Shown here piece by piece: positions 26,903 through 33,876 of a stretch of DNA of 64,000 bases. How positions within the stretch are numbered: position 1 is the stretch's first letter; every line of letters starts with the position of its first letter. The stretch is from an uncultured Enterorhabdus sp. (GTDB lineage: Bacteria > Actinomycetota > Coriobacteriia > Coriobacteriales > Eggerthellaceae). Made by a program: the position numbers and the translations under genes. The notes under the pieces are model-generated. The model was given only the letters and a program-made list of their open reading frames with translations, ran no database searches and was not told the origin of the DNA. Location: NCBI GenBank assembly GCA_947649205.1, contig CANSQM010000015.1, forward strand, positions 1-64,000, read 5' to 3'.

Positions 26903-27748
26903 ATGGCACAGGACGAGCGCGAGATGAAGGTGGTCTACGAGCGGCCCCATGCGCTTTTGCCCGTGGTGACCAACTACTGCCCGGGCTGCCCCCACGGCAT
27001 CGTGGAGCGCCTCGTGGCCGAGACCATGGACGAGCTGGACATCGAGGGGGAGACCATCGGCGTGGCACCGGTGGGCTGCTCGGTGATGGCCTACGACTTC
27101 TTCGGCTGCGACATGATCGAAGCGGCCCACGGCCGCGCCCCGGCGGTGGCCACGGGCGTGAAGCGCGTGCACCCGGACAAGATCGTCTTCGCCTACCAGG
27201 GCGACGGCGACTTGGCCTCCATCGGCATGGCCGAGACCATCCATGCGGCCACCCGCGGCGAGAACATCGTCGTCATCTTCATCAACAACGCCATCTACGG
27301 CATGACCGGCGGCCAGATGGCCCCCACGTCCCTGCCGAACCAGGTGACCCAGACGAGCCCCTACGGTCGCGACGTGGCCACGGCGGGCAACCCCATCCGC
27401 GTGAGCGAGCTGTTGGCCACCCTCGATGGGCCGGCCTACATCGAGCGCGTCTGCGTGGACAGCCCCAAGAACGTGCGCAAGGCCAAGAAGGCCATCAAGA
27501 AGGCTTTCCAGAACCAGGTGGACGGCGTGGGTTACTCCTTCGTCGAAGTGATCTCCACCTGCCCCACCAACTGGGGCATGACTCCGCAGGCCGCCTTCGA
27601 GTGGATGCGGGAGAACATGCTGCCGTACTATCCGCTCGGCGTGTACCGCGACGTGGTGGCCGACGGCTTCGCCAATGCCGCCGAGGCCGCGAGCGCCCGC
27701 AACGCCGCGTGCCCCATCGCCCACCCGGAGAAGAAGGGGGAGAACTAA
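26903..27748 (+). CDS. 2-oxoacid:ferredoxin oxidoreductase, beta (TPP-binding) subunit
   Basis: 281-residue subunit with NYCPGCPHGIVERLVAE (cluster-proximal cysteines), GVAPVGCSVMAYDFF and the TPP/magnesium motif YQGDGDLASIGMAETIHAA...NNAIYGMTGGQMAPT. ATG 26903 has GGAAAGG 12-13 nt upstream. A GTG at 26894 in frame would sit almost on that site, so ATG is preferred. The TAA stop overlaps the next ATG (TAATG). Confidence 0.92.
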   Translation: MAQDEREMKVVYERPHALLPVVTNYCPGCPHGIVERLVAETMDELDIEGETIGVAPVGCSVMAYDFFGCDMIEAAHGRAPAVATGVKRVHPDKIVFAYQGDGDLASIGMAETIHAATRGENIVVIFINNAIYGMTGGQMAPTSLPNQVTQTSPYGRDVATAGNPIRVSELLATLDGPAYIERVCVDSPKNVRKAKKAIKKAFQNQVDGVGYSFVEVISTCPTNWGMTPQAAFEWMRENMLPYYPLGVYRDVVADGFANAAEAASARNAACPIAHPEKKGEN

Positions 27749-28281
27749 TGGACCGCGAGCTCCAATGCGTCATCGCCGGCTTCGGCGGCCAGGGGTCGCT
27801 CTTCGCCGGCAAGGTCATCGCGACGGCCGGCCTCATCGAGGATCGCGAGGTGTCCTGGATGCCCTCCTATGGTCCCGAGATGCGCGGCGGCACGGCGAAC
27901 TGCTCCGTCACCCTGTCCGACGAGCCCATCGGCAGCCCCCTTGTGCTGCACCCCAACGCCCTCATCGCCCTGAATCAGCCCTCCTTCGACAAGTTCCTGC
28001 CCACGGTGGCCGAAGGCGGCATCGTCGTGGCCGACACGGCCATGGTGCCCGAGCTGCGCGAGGCACCGGGCGTGACCGTCGTCGGCATCCCGGCAGCGAA
28101 GCTCTGCGAGGAGGCCGGCATCAAGGGCCTCGGCAACATAGTGCTCATCGGCAAGCTGTGGGCCGCGTTCCCCTTCTGCGGGCAGGAGGCCCTGGAAGGG
28201 GCGCTCGCCCAGGTGGCCGGCAAGAAGCCTGCGATGCTGGAGAAGAACAAGATCGCCCTTGAGCTGGGCATGAAGGCATAG
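27748..28281 (+). CDS. 2-oxoacid:ferredoxin oxidoreductase, gamma subunit
   Basis: 177-residue CoA-binding/gamma subunit with the family opening VIAGFGGQGSLFAGKVIATAG, then SWMPSYGPEMRGGTANCSVTLSD and a terminal KNKIALELGMKA. It completes a four-subunit enzyme in one operon. A regulator gene follows after 9 nt. Confidence 0.92.
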   Translation: MDRELQCVIAGFGGQGSLFAGKVIATAGLIEDREVSWMPSYGPEMRGGTANCSVTLSDEPIGSPLVLHPNALIALNQPSFDKFLPTVAEGGIVVADTAMVPELREAPGVTVVGIPAAKLCEEAGIKGLGNIVLIGKLWAAFPFCGQEALEGALAQVAGKKPAMLEKNKIALELGMKA

Positions 28282-28290
28282 GAGAACGTC

Positions 28291-28842
28291 ATGGATGAGA
28301 ATCTGAGAGAACTCGGCATGCGCGTCCAGGGCCTGCGCGAGGCCTGCGACGTGTCCCGCCACACCATGGCCCAGGAGCTGGGCGTGGATATCGACACCTA
28401 CCGCGCCTGGGAGGAAACCGGGGTGGATATCCCCATCTCGGCCATCTACCACATGGCCACGAAGTTCTCCGTGGATCTCACGGAGATCCTCACGGGCAAC
28501 GCCCCGAAGCTGGACACCTATCACGTGGTGCGCGCGGGAGAGGGCATCAACGTCGACCGCTTCCCCGGCTACCAGTACGAGGATCTGGCCTGGCGCTACG
28601 CCCGCAAGATCATGCAGCCGCTGCGGGTCGTGCTCGATCCGAGCGATGAACCGGCCGAGCTGGTGTGCCACGGGGGCCAGGAGTTCAACTACGTCGTGGA
28701 CGGCTCGCTCGTCCTCACCTTCGAGGACCGCGATATCGTCCTGAACGCCGGCGACTCCATCTACTTCAATCCGGAGCACCCCCACGGCCAGCGCTGCCAC
28801 GGCGACGCCCCCGCCACCTTCATCACGATCATCGCCGAATAG
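28291..28842 (+). CDS. XRE-family regulator with C-terminal cupin domain, copy 2
   Basis: 183-residue paralogue of the regulator at 22227. The helix-turn-helix is at residues 8-62 (GMRVQGLREACDVSRHTMAQELGVD), and the cupin at residues 105-180 (CHGGQEFNYVVDGSLVLTFEDRDIVLNAGDSIYFNPEHPHGQ). It is last in the oxidoreductase operon and upstream of the second synthetase, from which a 160-nt fold-back repeat separates it. The pair of regulators implies that the two halves of the cluster answer different or graded ligands. Confidence 0.88.
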   Translation: MDENLRELGMRVQGLREACDVSRHTMAQELGVDIDTYRAWEETGVDIPISAIYHMATKFSVDLTEILTGNAPKLDTYHVVRAGEGINVDRFPGYQYEDLAWRYARKIMQPLRVVLDPSDEPAELVCHGGQEFNYVVDGSLVLTFEDRDIVLNAGDSIYFNPEHPHGQRCHGDAPATFITIIAE

Positions 28843-28845
28843 CTT

Positions 28846-29006
28846 GTTCCGTTCGCCCTGGCGGGACGAACGGACACGCCGATGCTGCGGTTCCGACAGG
28901 CACCTGGCCTTGTCCCTTGTTTCGGGCTCGGCGCGTACCGAAGTACGCTTGGCCCGAAGGCGGGGCAATGCCAGGCACCTGTCGGAACCTCGCTGACCTT
29001 GCCAAT
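28846..29006 (+). repeat. Fold-back intergenic repeat, family A copy 1
   Basis: A small hairpin (TCCGTTCG 28848-28855 with CGAACGGA 28867-28874) and the linker GATGCTGC lead into a long imperfect hairpin. Outer arms are 28889-28908 and 28970-28989, 18 of 20 positions complementary. An inner TTCGGGC/GCCCGAA pair surrounds the tip GCGTAC-CGAA-GTACGC (28933-28948). It ends in CGCTGACCTTGCCAAT. The synthetase ATG lies 24 nt downstream. No protein is encoded. Confidence 0.85.
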
Positions 29007-29029
29007 AAAGTAAGTCCGAGGAGTTATTA

Positions 29030-30703
29030 ATGGATCACGTTCTGAAGAAATACTGCCCGAGAATCGAATTCGATTCCTACGAGGACTTCGCGGAGAACTT
29101 CCGCATCGAGGTGCCCGAGGACTTCAACTTCGGCTTCGACGTCGTGGACGAGTGGGCCGCGGTGGAGCCGGAGAAGCGGGCCCTTCTGTGGTGCAACGAC
29201 GCCGGCGAGGAGCGCACCTTCACCTTCGCCGACATCAAGCGCCTCTCCAACCAGGCCGCCCACGGCTTCGCCAAGCTGGGCGTGGGCAAGGGCGACGTGG
29301 TGATGTGCATCCTGCGGCGGCGCTGGGAGTACTGGATCTGCGCCGTGGCCCTGTGCAAGCTGGGCGCCACCATCATTCCCGCCTCGCTGCAGCTGACCCG
29401 CAAGGATGTGGTGTACCGTGCCAACAGCGCCGACGTGAAGGCCATCGTGGCCGTGAACGACGACTACGTGTGCACCCAGGTGGAAGAGGCCCTGCCCGAT
29501 TGCCCCGGCGTGCGCGAGACCTTCATCGTGGACGGCAGCCGGCCGGGCTGGATCGACTTCGAGGACCTCATCGCCGGTCAGCCCGAGACCTTCGAGCGGC
29601 CCACGGGCGAGGCGGCGGTCGCTGCCCACGACATCATGCTCATGTACTTCACGAGCGGCACCACGGGCAACCCCAAGGCCGTCGAGCACAACTTCGCTCA
29701 CCCGCTGGGCCATATCATCACGGCGAAGTACTGGCAGCAGGTGCGCGAGAACGAGCTGCACATGTCGGTGACCGATTCGGGCTGGGCCAAGTTCGGCTGG
29801 GGCAAGATCTACGGCCAGTGGATCTGCGGCGCGACCATCTTCGCCTACGATATGGAGAAGTTCGTGCCCGCCAAGCTGCTCCAGAAGATCCAGGACTACC
29901 GGCTGGCCACCTTCTGCGCGCCGCCCACCATGTACCGCTTCATGCTCCAGGAGGACGTGGCGGCCTACGATCTGTCCAGCGTGGAGAACTTCGCCACGGC
30001 CGGCGAGCCCTTGAACGCGGAGGTGACCATCCAGTGGGAGCGGCTCACGGGCAAGAAGATCCGCGAGGGCTTCGGCCAGACCGAGGGGCCGGTGCTCCTG
30101 GCCACCTTCCCCTGGGTGGAGCCGCGCCCCGGCTCCATGGGCAAGCCGTCGCCCTTGCTGAACGTGAAGCTCCTGGACGATGACGGCCGGGAAGTGGAGG
30201 ACGGCGAGGAGGGCGCCATCTGCGTGACGGGCCTGAAAGAGGCCTACCCGCCGGGCCTGTTCGTCGGCTACTACGGCAACCCCGAGAAGACCGCCGAGGC
30301 TGTGGGAGGGGAGTACTACAACCTCCACGACATGGCCTGGCGCGACTCGGACGGCTACTGCTTCTTCGTGGGCCGCAACGACGATGTCATCAAGTGCTCG
30401 GGCTACCGCATCGGCCCCTTCGAGGTGGAGAGCGCGCTGGTGGAGCACCCGGCTGTGGTGGAGTGCGCCGTCACGGCGGCGCCGGACCCCATCCGCGGCA
30501 AGGTGGTGAAGGCCACGGTGGTGCTGGCCCGGGGCTACGAGGGCACCGACGCGCTCACCCGCGAGCTGCAGGAGCACGTGAAGAAGACCACGGCGCCCTA
30601 CAAGTACCCGCGCATCATCGAGTATGTGGACGAACTGCCCAAGACCATCGGCGGCAAGATCAAGCGCAAGCTCATCCGCACCAACGACGGCATCGACGAG
30701 TAG
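29030..30703 (+). CDS. Medium-chain-type acyl-CoA synthetase (AMP-forming), copy 2
   Basis: 557-residue paralogue of the synthetase at 22968, sharing FNFGFDVVDEWA, MYFTSGTTGNPKAVEHN, REGFGQTEGPVLL, DMAWRDSDGYCFFVGRNDDVIKCSGYRIGPFE and KTIGGKIKRKL (catalytic Lys). It lacks the mid-domain insert of copy 1. The ATG follows GAGGAG, immediately after fold-back repeat A1, and a terminator follows the gene. The two synthetases probably act on different carboxylates that share the oxidoreductase. Confidence 0.88.
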   Translation: MDHVLKKYCPRIEFDSYEDFAENFRIEVPEDFNFGFDVVDEWAAVEPEKRALLWCNDAGEERTFTFADIKRLSNQAAHGFAKLGVGKGDVVMCILRRRWEYWICAVALCKLGATIIPASLQLTRKDVVYRANSADVKAIVAVNDDYVCTQVEEALPDCPGVRETFIVDGSRPGWIDFEDLIAGQPETFERPTGEAAVAAHDIMLMYFTSGTTGNPKAVEHNFAHPLGHIITAKYWQQVRENELHMSVTDSGWAKFGWGKIYGQWICGATIFAYDMEKFVPAKLLQKIQDYRLATFCAPPTMYRFMLQEDVAAYDLSSVENFATAGEPLNAEVTIQWERLTGKKIREGFGQTEGPVLLATFPWVEPRPGSMGKPSPLLNVKLLDDDGREVEDGEEGAICVTGLKEAYPPGLFVGYYGNPEKTAEAVGGEYYNLHDMAWRDSDGYCFFVGRNDDVIKCSGYRIGPFEVESALVEHPAVVECAVTAAPDPIRGKVVKATVVLARGYEGTDALTRELQEHVKKTTAPYKYPRIIEYVDELPKTIGGKIKRKLIRTNDGIDE

Positions 30704-30726
30704 CTGCCGCGCTGTTGCTCCGACCA

Positions 30727-30750
30727 AGGCGCCCTCCGGGGCGCCTTTTT
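30727..30750 (+). terminator. Terminator after the second synthetase
   Basis: AGGCGCCC/GGGCGCCT stem with a TCCG loop followed by TTTT. Confidence 0.9.
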
Positions 30751-31033
30751 GCTGCCCGCAAGGAGGTCTCTCCCTCGCCCCGCTCGGGGGGGGGCGGGCA
30801 TCGCGGTTGGAAAGACCGCTCCGCCATCCATGAGGGGATTCGAGCTCCGCTCACCCTTCTCGCCCCATTTAGGTATGGAAATTTTGTCATGGAATCGTTA
30901 AAATAACAGAAGTTCCTGCATCACCGCGAGGGGCGACCCTCAAGCTCTCCACCTGGGGAGGGGTGAGAGCGGCGGTGTCGCAGGAACACGGAAAGGAAAA
31001 GGAACAAGGAAGGAAAGAAGGAGGTTAGAAGGC
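30751..31033. other. Gene-free leader of the cytochrome c gene
   Basis: About 280 nt. The first part is C/G-rich. The middle (30865-30910) is AT-rich, with a possible -10 TAAAAT at 30899-30904 but no good -35. The last 60 nt are purine-rich (repeated GGAAA/GGAAGG), ending in AAGAAGGAGG before the cytochrome ATG. No coding frame is convincing. Confidence 0.5.
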
Positions 31034-31759
31034 ATGAGTGAAGAGACCAAAGTTGATGCCGAGGTAACCACGGACGCTGCGGACTCCACGACTGAAGCTA
31101 CTCCCAAAAAGACAGGCAAGAAGAAGTGGCCTATCGTCGTTGGCGTAGTGGCAGCGGTCCTGATCGTCGCCGGCGCGGGCCTGTGGGTCTGGCATGAGCA
31201 GCCGAGCTTCTGCAACGCCATCTGCCATACGCCGATGGATCCGTACAATGCCACGTACGACCAGGAGCTCCACCAGACCGGTATCGATAAGTGGGGCAAC
31301 GAGGCGAGCACCGACGCCATGCTGGCTGTCACGCACAAGGCCACCGGCTCCACCTGCATGTCCTGCCATGTGCCGCAGATCAGCGAGCAGATCGGCGAGG
31401 GCATGAACTGGGTGACCGGCAACTACGTGTACCCGCTCGAGGAGCGTTCCCTGGCCGACCTCGTCGAGGCCCGCGGCATCGCTTCCGAGGAGTTCTGCCT
31501 CAACAGCGGCTGCCACGTGAACGATGACGGCTCCGTCATGACCACCGACGACCTGCAGGCGAAGACCGCCGACATGAAGCGCAACCCCCACGTGCCGCAG
31601 CACGGCAAGGTGGAGTGCGGCGAGTGCCACAAGGCTCATCGCGCGTCGGTGAACTACTGCTCCGGCTGCCACAACGACGCCGACATGCCCGAGGGCTGGA
31701 TCTCCAGCGCCGACGACAAGAAGCTGAAGAAGGCCTTCGAGTCCGGTGCTGCCGCCTAG
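31034..31759 (+). CDS. Membrane-anchored multihaem cytochrome c, paralogue 1
   Basis: 241 residues: a short acidic/lysine N-terminus, one membrane helix (WPIVVGVVAAVLIVAGAGLWVW, residues about 34-55), then an extracytoplasmic haem domain. Five candidate haem sites are CNAICH (CX3CH, followed by TPM), CMSCH, CLNSGCH (CX4CH), CGECH and CSGCH. The single anchor and CHxxM-like first site recall the NapC/NrfH quinol-oxidising group, so it probably passes menaquinol electrons to exported reductases such as those at 8.5 kb and 63.8 kb. That partnership is inferred; no reductase is adjacent. A near-identical paralogue lies downstream. Confidence 0.85.
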   Translation: MSEETKVDAEVTTDAADSTTEATPKKTGKKKWPIVVGVVAAVLIVAGAGLWVWHEQPSFCNAICHTPMDPYNATYDQELHQTGIDKWGNEASTDAMLAVTHKATGSTCMSCHVPQISEQIGEGMNWVTGNYVYPLEERSLADLVEARGIASEEFCLNSGCHVNDDGSVMTTDDLQAKTADMKRNPHVPQHGKVECGECHKAHRASVNYCSGCHNDADMPEGWISSADDKKLKKAFESGAAA

Positions 31760-31791
31760 GCGCGACGCGAACCGCAACGGTTACCGCATCG

Positions 31792-31822
31792 GGAGCCGCC
31801 CTTCGGGACGGCTCCTTTCTTT
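31792..31822 (+). terminator. Terminator after cytochrome paralogue 1
   Basis: GGAGCCG/CGGCTCC stem with a CCCTTCGGGA loop region followed by TTTCTTT. The two cytochrome genes may therefore be separate transcripts. Confidence 0.87.
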
Positions 31823-31830
31823 GATGAAGT

Positions 31831-31850
31831 AACGGTGACGAAACGGTAAC
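31831..31850 (+). promoter_or_regulatory. Direct-repeat operator candidate upstream of cytochrome paralogue 2
   Basis: AACGGTGAC (31831-31839) and AACGGTAAC (31842-31850) repeat with an 11-nt period, as OmpR/PhoB-class regulators often bind. A third AACGGTTAC lies at 31776-31784 before the terminator. A TATCAT at 31885-31890 could be a -10. Confidence 0.4.
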
Positions 31851-32047
31851 CGCTTTTCCCCTGGCCGAATGGGCCCACTTCGGGTATCATGGCACATCGA
31901 AGCGAATTCCTCGGGATGGGGGCGCCGCGCCGAACGGGCGGCGCCCCCATCCTGCGGTGAGGTCAGCTGGGGAGGGCGGATCGCTCGCTTCGCAGGAAGG
32001 GGGTGCGCACGCGCACCTCGAAGATCCCCAACTGGAAGGATGGATGA

Positions 32048-32779
32048 ATGTCCGAAGAAGAGAAGACCGTGGAGGTCGCCGAGGTTGAAGGGGCTCCGGC
32101 CGCAACCAACGAGCCGGCTGCCAAGAAGGGCAAGAAGAAGTGGCCCATCGTGGTGGGCGTCGTCGTGGCCGTGCTCGTCGTGGCCGGTGCCGGGTTCTGG
32201 GTCTGGCACGAGCAGCCGAGCTTCTGCAACGCGATCTGCCACACCCCCATGGATCCCTACCTGCCCACCTATGAGGCCACCCCGGGCGAGCCGGCCACCG
32301 ATAAGTGGGGCAACGAGCTCGAGACCGCCAGCGGCATGATGGCCGCCGTGCACCGCGCCGAGAACGGCGACACCTGCATGAGCTGCCATGTGCCCACCCT
32401 GTCCGAGCAGATCGGCGAGGGCATGAGCTGGGTGACTGGCAACTACGAGGTCATGCTGACCCAGACCGGCCAGCACGTGGTGCCCGAGAAGTCCCTCGAG
32501 GACCTCGTGGCCGCCCGCGGCATCGAGGCCGACCAGTTCTGCCTGAACGAGAGCTGCCACAACATGACTCGCGACGACCTCATCGAGGCCACGGCCGACA
32601 TGAAGCGCAACCCCCATGTGCCGCAGCACGGCAAGGTGGAGTGCGGTGATTGCCACAAGGCTCATCGCGCGTCGGTGAACTACTGCTCCAGCTGCCACAA
32701 CGACGCTGACATCCCCGAGGGCTGGATCAGCGCCGCCGACGACAAGAAGCTCGTCAAGGAGCTCGAGTCCATGAACTAA
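32048..32779 (+). CDS. Membrane-anchored multihaem cytochrome c, paralogue 2
   Basis: 243 residues, collinear with paralogue 1: acidic N-terminus, one membrane helix (WPIVVGVVVAVLVVAGAGFWVW), then CNAICH (CX3CH), CMSCH, CLNESCH (CX4CH), CGDCH and CSSCH. The third site is shortened by a deletion between the cysteine site and TRDDL relative to paralogue 1. The segment around HVPQHGKVECG and KAHRASVNYC is almost unchanged. Separate regulation is suggested by the intervening terminator and 11-nt direct repeats. It probably forms an alternative quinol-oxidising module. Confidence 0.85.
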   Translation: MSEEEKTVEVAEVEGAPAATNEPAAKKGKKKWPIVVGVVVAVLVVAGAGFWVWHEQPSFCNAICHTPMDPYLPTYEATPGEPATDKWGNELETASGMMAAVHRAENGDTCMSCHVPTLSEQIGEGMSWVTGNYEVMLTQTGQHVVPEKSLEDLVAARGIEADQFCLNESCHNMTRDDLIEATADMKRNPHVPQHGKVECGDCHKAHRASVNYCSSCHNDADIPEGWISAADDKKLVKELESMN

Positions 32780-32806
32780 CGGGGTTTCACCGTTCGGAAA
32801 CCTCAG

Positions 32807-32834
32807 GAAAGGCCGCCTTCGGGCGGCCTTTCTC
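32807..32834 (+). terminator. Terminator after cytochrome paralogue 2
   Basis: AAAGGCCGCC/GGCGGCCTTT, a 10-bp stem with a TTCG tetraloop, followed by CTCG. Confidence 0.88.
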
Positions 32835-32853
32835 GTTGCTCTGCCAGGGTCGC

Positions 32854-32963
32854 GAGGCGTCGGGTGTTCCGATTCGCTCAGACAGTCCTCGCTTTGGAGA
32901 ACAGGACATTGAGTCCTGTTCTCGCCGCTGTGGAACTCGCTCGGTCGAAACACCCGCCGTCTC
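32854..32963 (+). repeat. Fold-back intergenic repeat, family B copy 1
   Basis: Outer arms 32854-32872 and 32945-32963 are complementary at 16 of 19 positions. Inside them are a 25-nt string (32872-32896, beginning ATTCGCTCAGACAG), a perfect 11-bp inner hairpin (GAGAACAGGAC 32897-32907 with 32913-32923) and the string CGCTGTGGAACTCGCTCGG starting at 32926. Copy 2 is at 57575. It lies between the cytochrome terminator and the pyr promoter. Confidence 0.82.
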
Positions 32964-33030
32964 CTTTGCGCTCATCCGTGCTTGGCCCTCTCAGGCTTCG
33001 GCTCGTACCTTTTTTGAAAAAATCTCAATC

Positions 33031-33036
33031 TATACT
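33031..33036 (+). promoter_or_regulatory. Probable -10 of the pyr operon
   Basis: TATACT in an AT-rich patch, preceded by a T-rich stretch. The nearest TTGAAA (33014-33019) is too close at 11 nt, so the -35 is unresolved. A start near 33043 would give a leader of about 230 nt containing the attenuator. Confidence 0.5.
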
Positions 33037-33083
33037 TGCGTGTCATCGTTTTCGGGTGTATGGTGCAACCGTCCTTTAAATGC

Positions 33084-33187
33084 GGTACAGAGAGGCCGAC
33101 AAGGTACACCCCGTGCGCGGGGGCGCGAGAGCAAGCATCGCGAACATAAGCGCACTCAGTGAGCCTCGTCGCCAGACGGGCTTTTTT
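33084..33187 (+). promoter_or_regulatory. PyrR-responsive attenuator of the pyr operon
   Basis: The leader contains CAGAGAGGCCGACAAGG (33088-33104) in a GTAC-closed stem-loop, matching the known PyrR-binding pattern of CAGAGAGG followed by CAAGG. Downstream is an intrinsic terminator (AGCC-CGTC paired with GACGGGCT, 33162-33182, then TTTTTT). In the established Bacillus-type mechanism, UMP-bound PyrR holds the first stem and allows termination. The regulator gene follows directly. No antiterminator pairing was worked out in detail. Confidence 0.82.
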
Positions 33188-33274
33188 ATTGCCCTCAGGC
33201 GGCAGCGGACGGGTAAAACTCGGATCCGTCCATCGGATTTCGTCTGTACACCGGAACCCGTGAAGGGAGTGTGT

Positions 33275-33871
33275 ATGAACGACGCAAGTATGGTCAAGTC
33301 CGTCTGCATGGACGCAGACGACATCGAGCGAGCGGTGACGCGCATGGCGCACCAGATCCTCGAGGCCAACAAGGGGGCGGCGCATATCGCGCTCGTGGGC
33401 ATCGTGACCCGCGGCGATCTGCTCGCGAAGATGCTCGCCCATAAGATTCAGGAGATCGAGGGGGTGGAGGTGCCCCTCGGCAAGCTGGATATCAGCTTCT
33501 ACCGCGACGACTTCGCGACCCATTTCGCCCCGGAGGTCCACTCCACCGACATCCCCTTCGACATCGACGGCATGACCGTGGTGCTCGTGGACGACGTGCT
33601 CTACACCGGCCGCACCATCCGCGCGGCGCTGGATGCCCTCATGGACATCGGCCGCCCGGCGGCGGTGGAGCTGGCGGTGCTCGTGGACCGCGGCCATCGC
33701 GAGCTGCCCATCCGCGCCGATTTCGTGGGCAAGAACGTGCCCTCCTCCTCCACGGAGAACGTGCGCCTGTTCCTGGAGGAAGTGGACGGCATCTCCGCCG
33801 TCGAGATTCTGGAAATCGAGCCGGGCAAGCGAGCCGGTTCCGCGCCGCTGCAGACCAACGGAGGTGAGTAG
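33275..33871 (+). CDS. pyrR: Bifunctional pyr operon regulator / uracil phosphoribosyltransferase PyrR
   Basis: 198-residue type I phosphoribosyltransferase-fold protein that binds pyr leader RNA in response to UMP and PRPP. The PRPP motif reads [34 protein letters not shown] and [18 protein letters not shown] are family blocks. ATG 33275 follows AAGGGAG. The frame is open to 33080, but that upstream part overlaps the attenuator and is not protein-like. The C-terminus has a short unconserved tail. Confidence 0.95.
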   Translation: MNDASMVKSVCMDADDIERAVTRMAHQILEANKGAAHIALVGIVTRGDLLAKMLAHKIQEIEGVEVPLGKLDISFYRDDFATHFAPEVHSTDIPFDIDGMTVVLVDDVLYTGRTIRAALDALMDIGRPAAVELAVLVDRGHRELPIRADFVGKNVPSSSTENVRLFLEEVDGISAVEILEIEPGKRAGSAPLQTNGGE

Positions 33872-33876
33872 GTCCC

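Noticed and set aside
28846-29006. Repeat A1 as a tRNA, riboswitch or CRISPR unit
   Set aside because: No tRNA cloverleaf or anticodon, no known riboswitch core that I can recognise, and copies are dispersed rather than arrayed with spacers.
33080-33274. In-frame N-terminal extension of pyrR
   Set aside because: It overlaps the PyrR-binding stem and terminator and is not protein-like; ATG 33275 has the ribosome-binding site.
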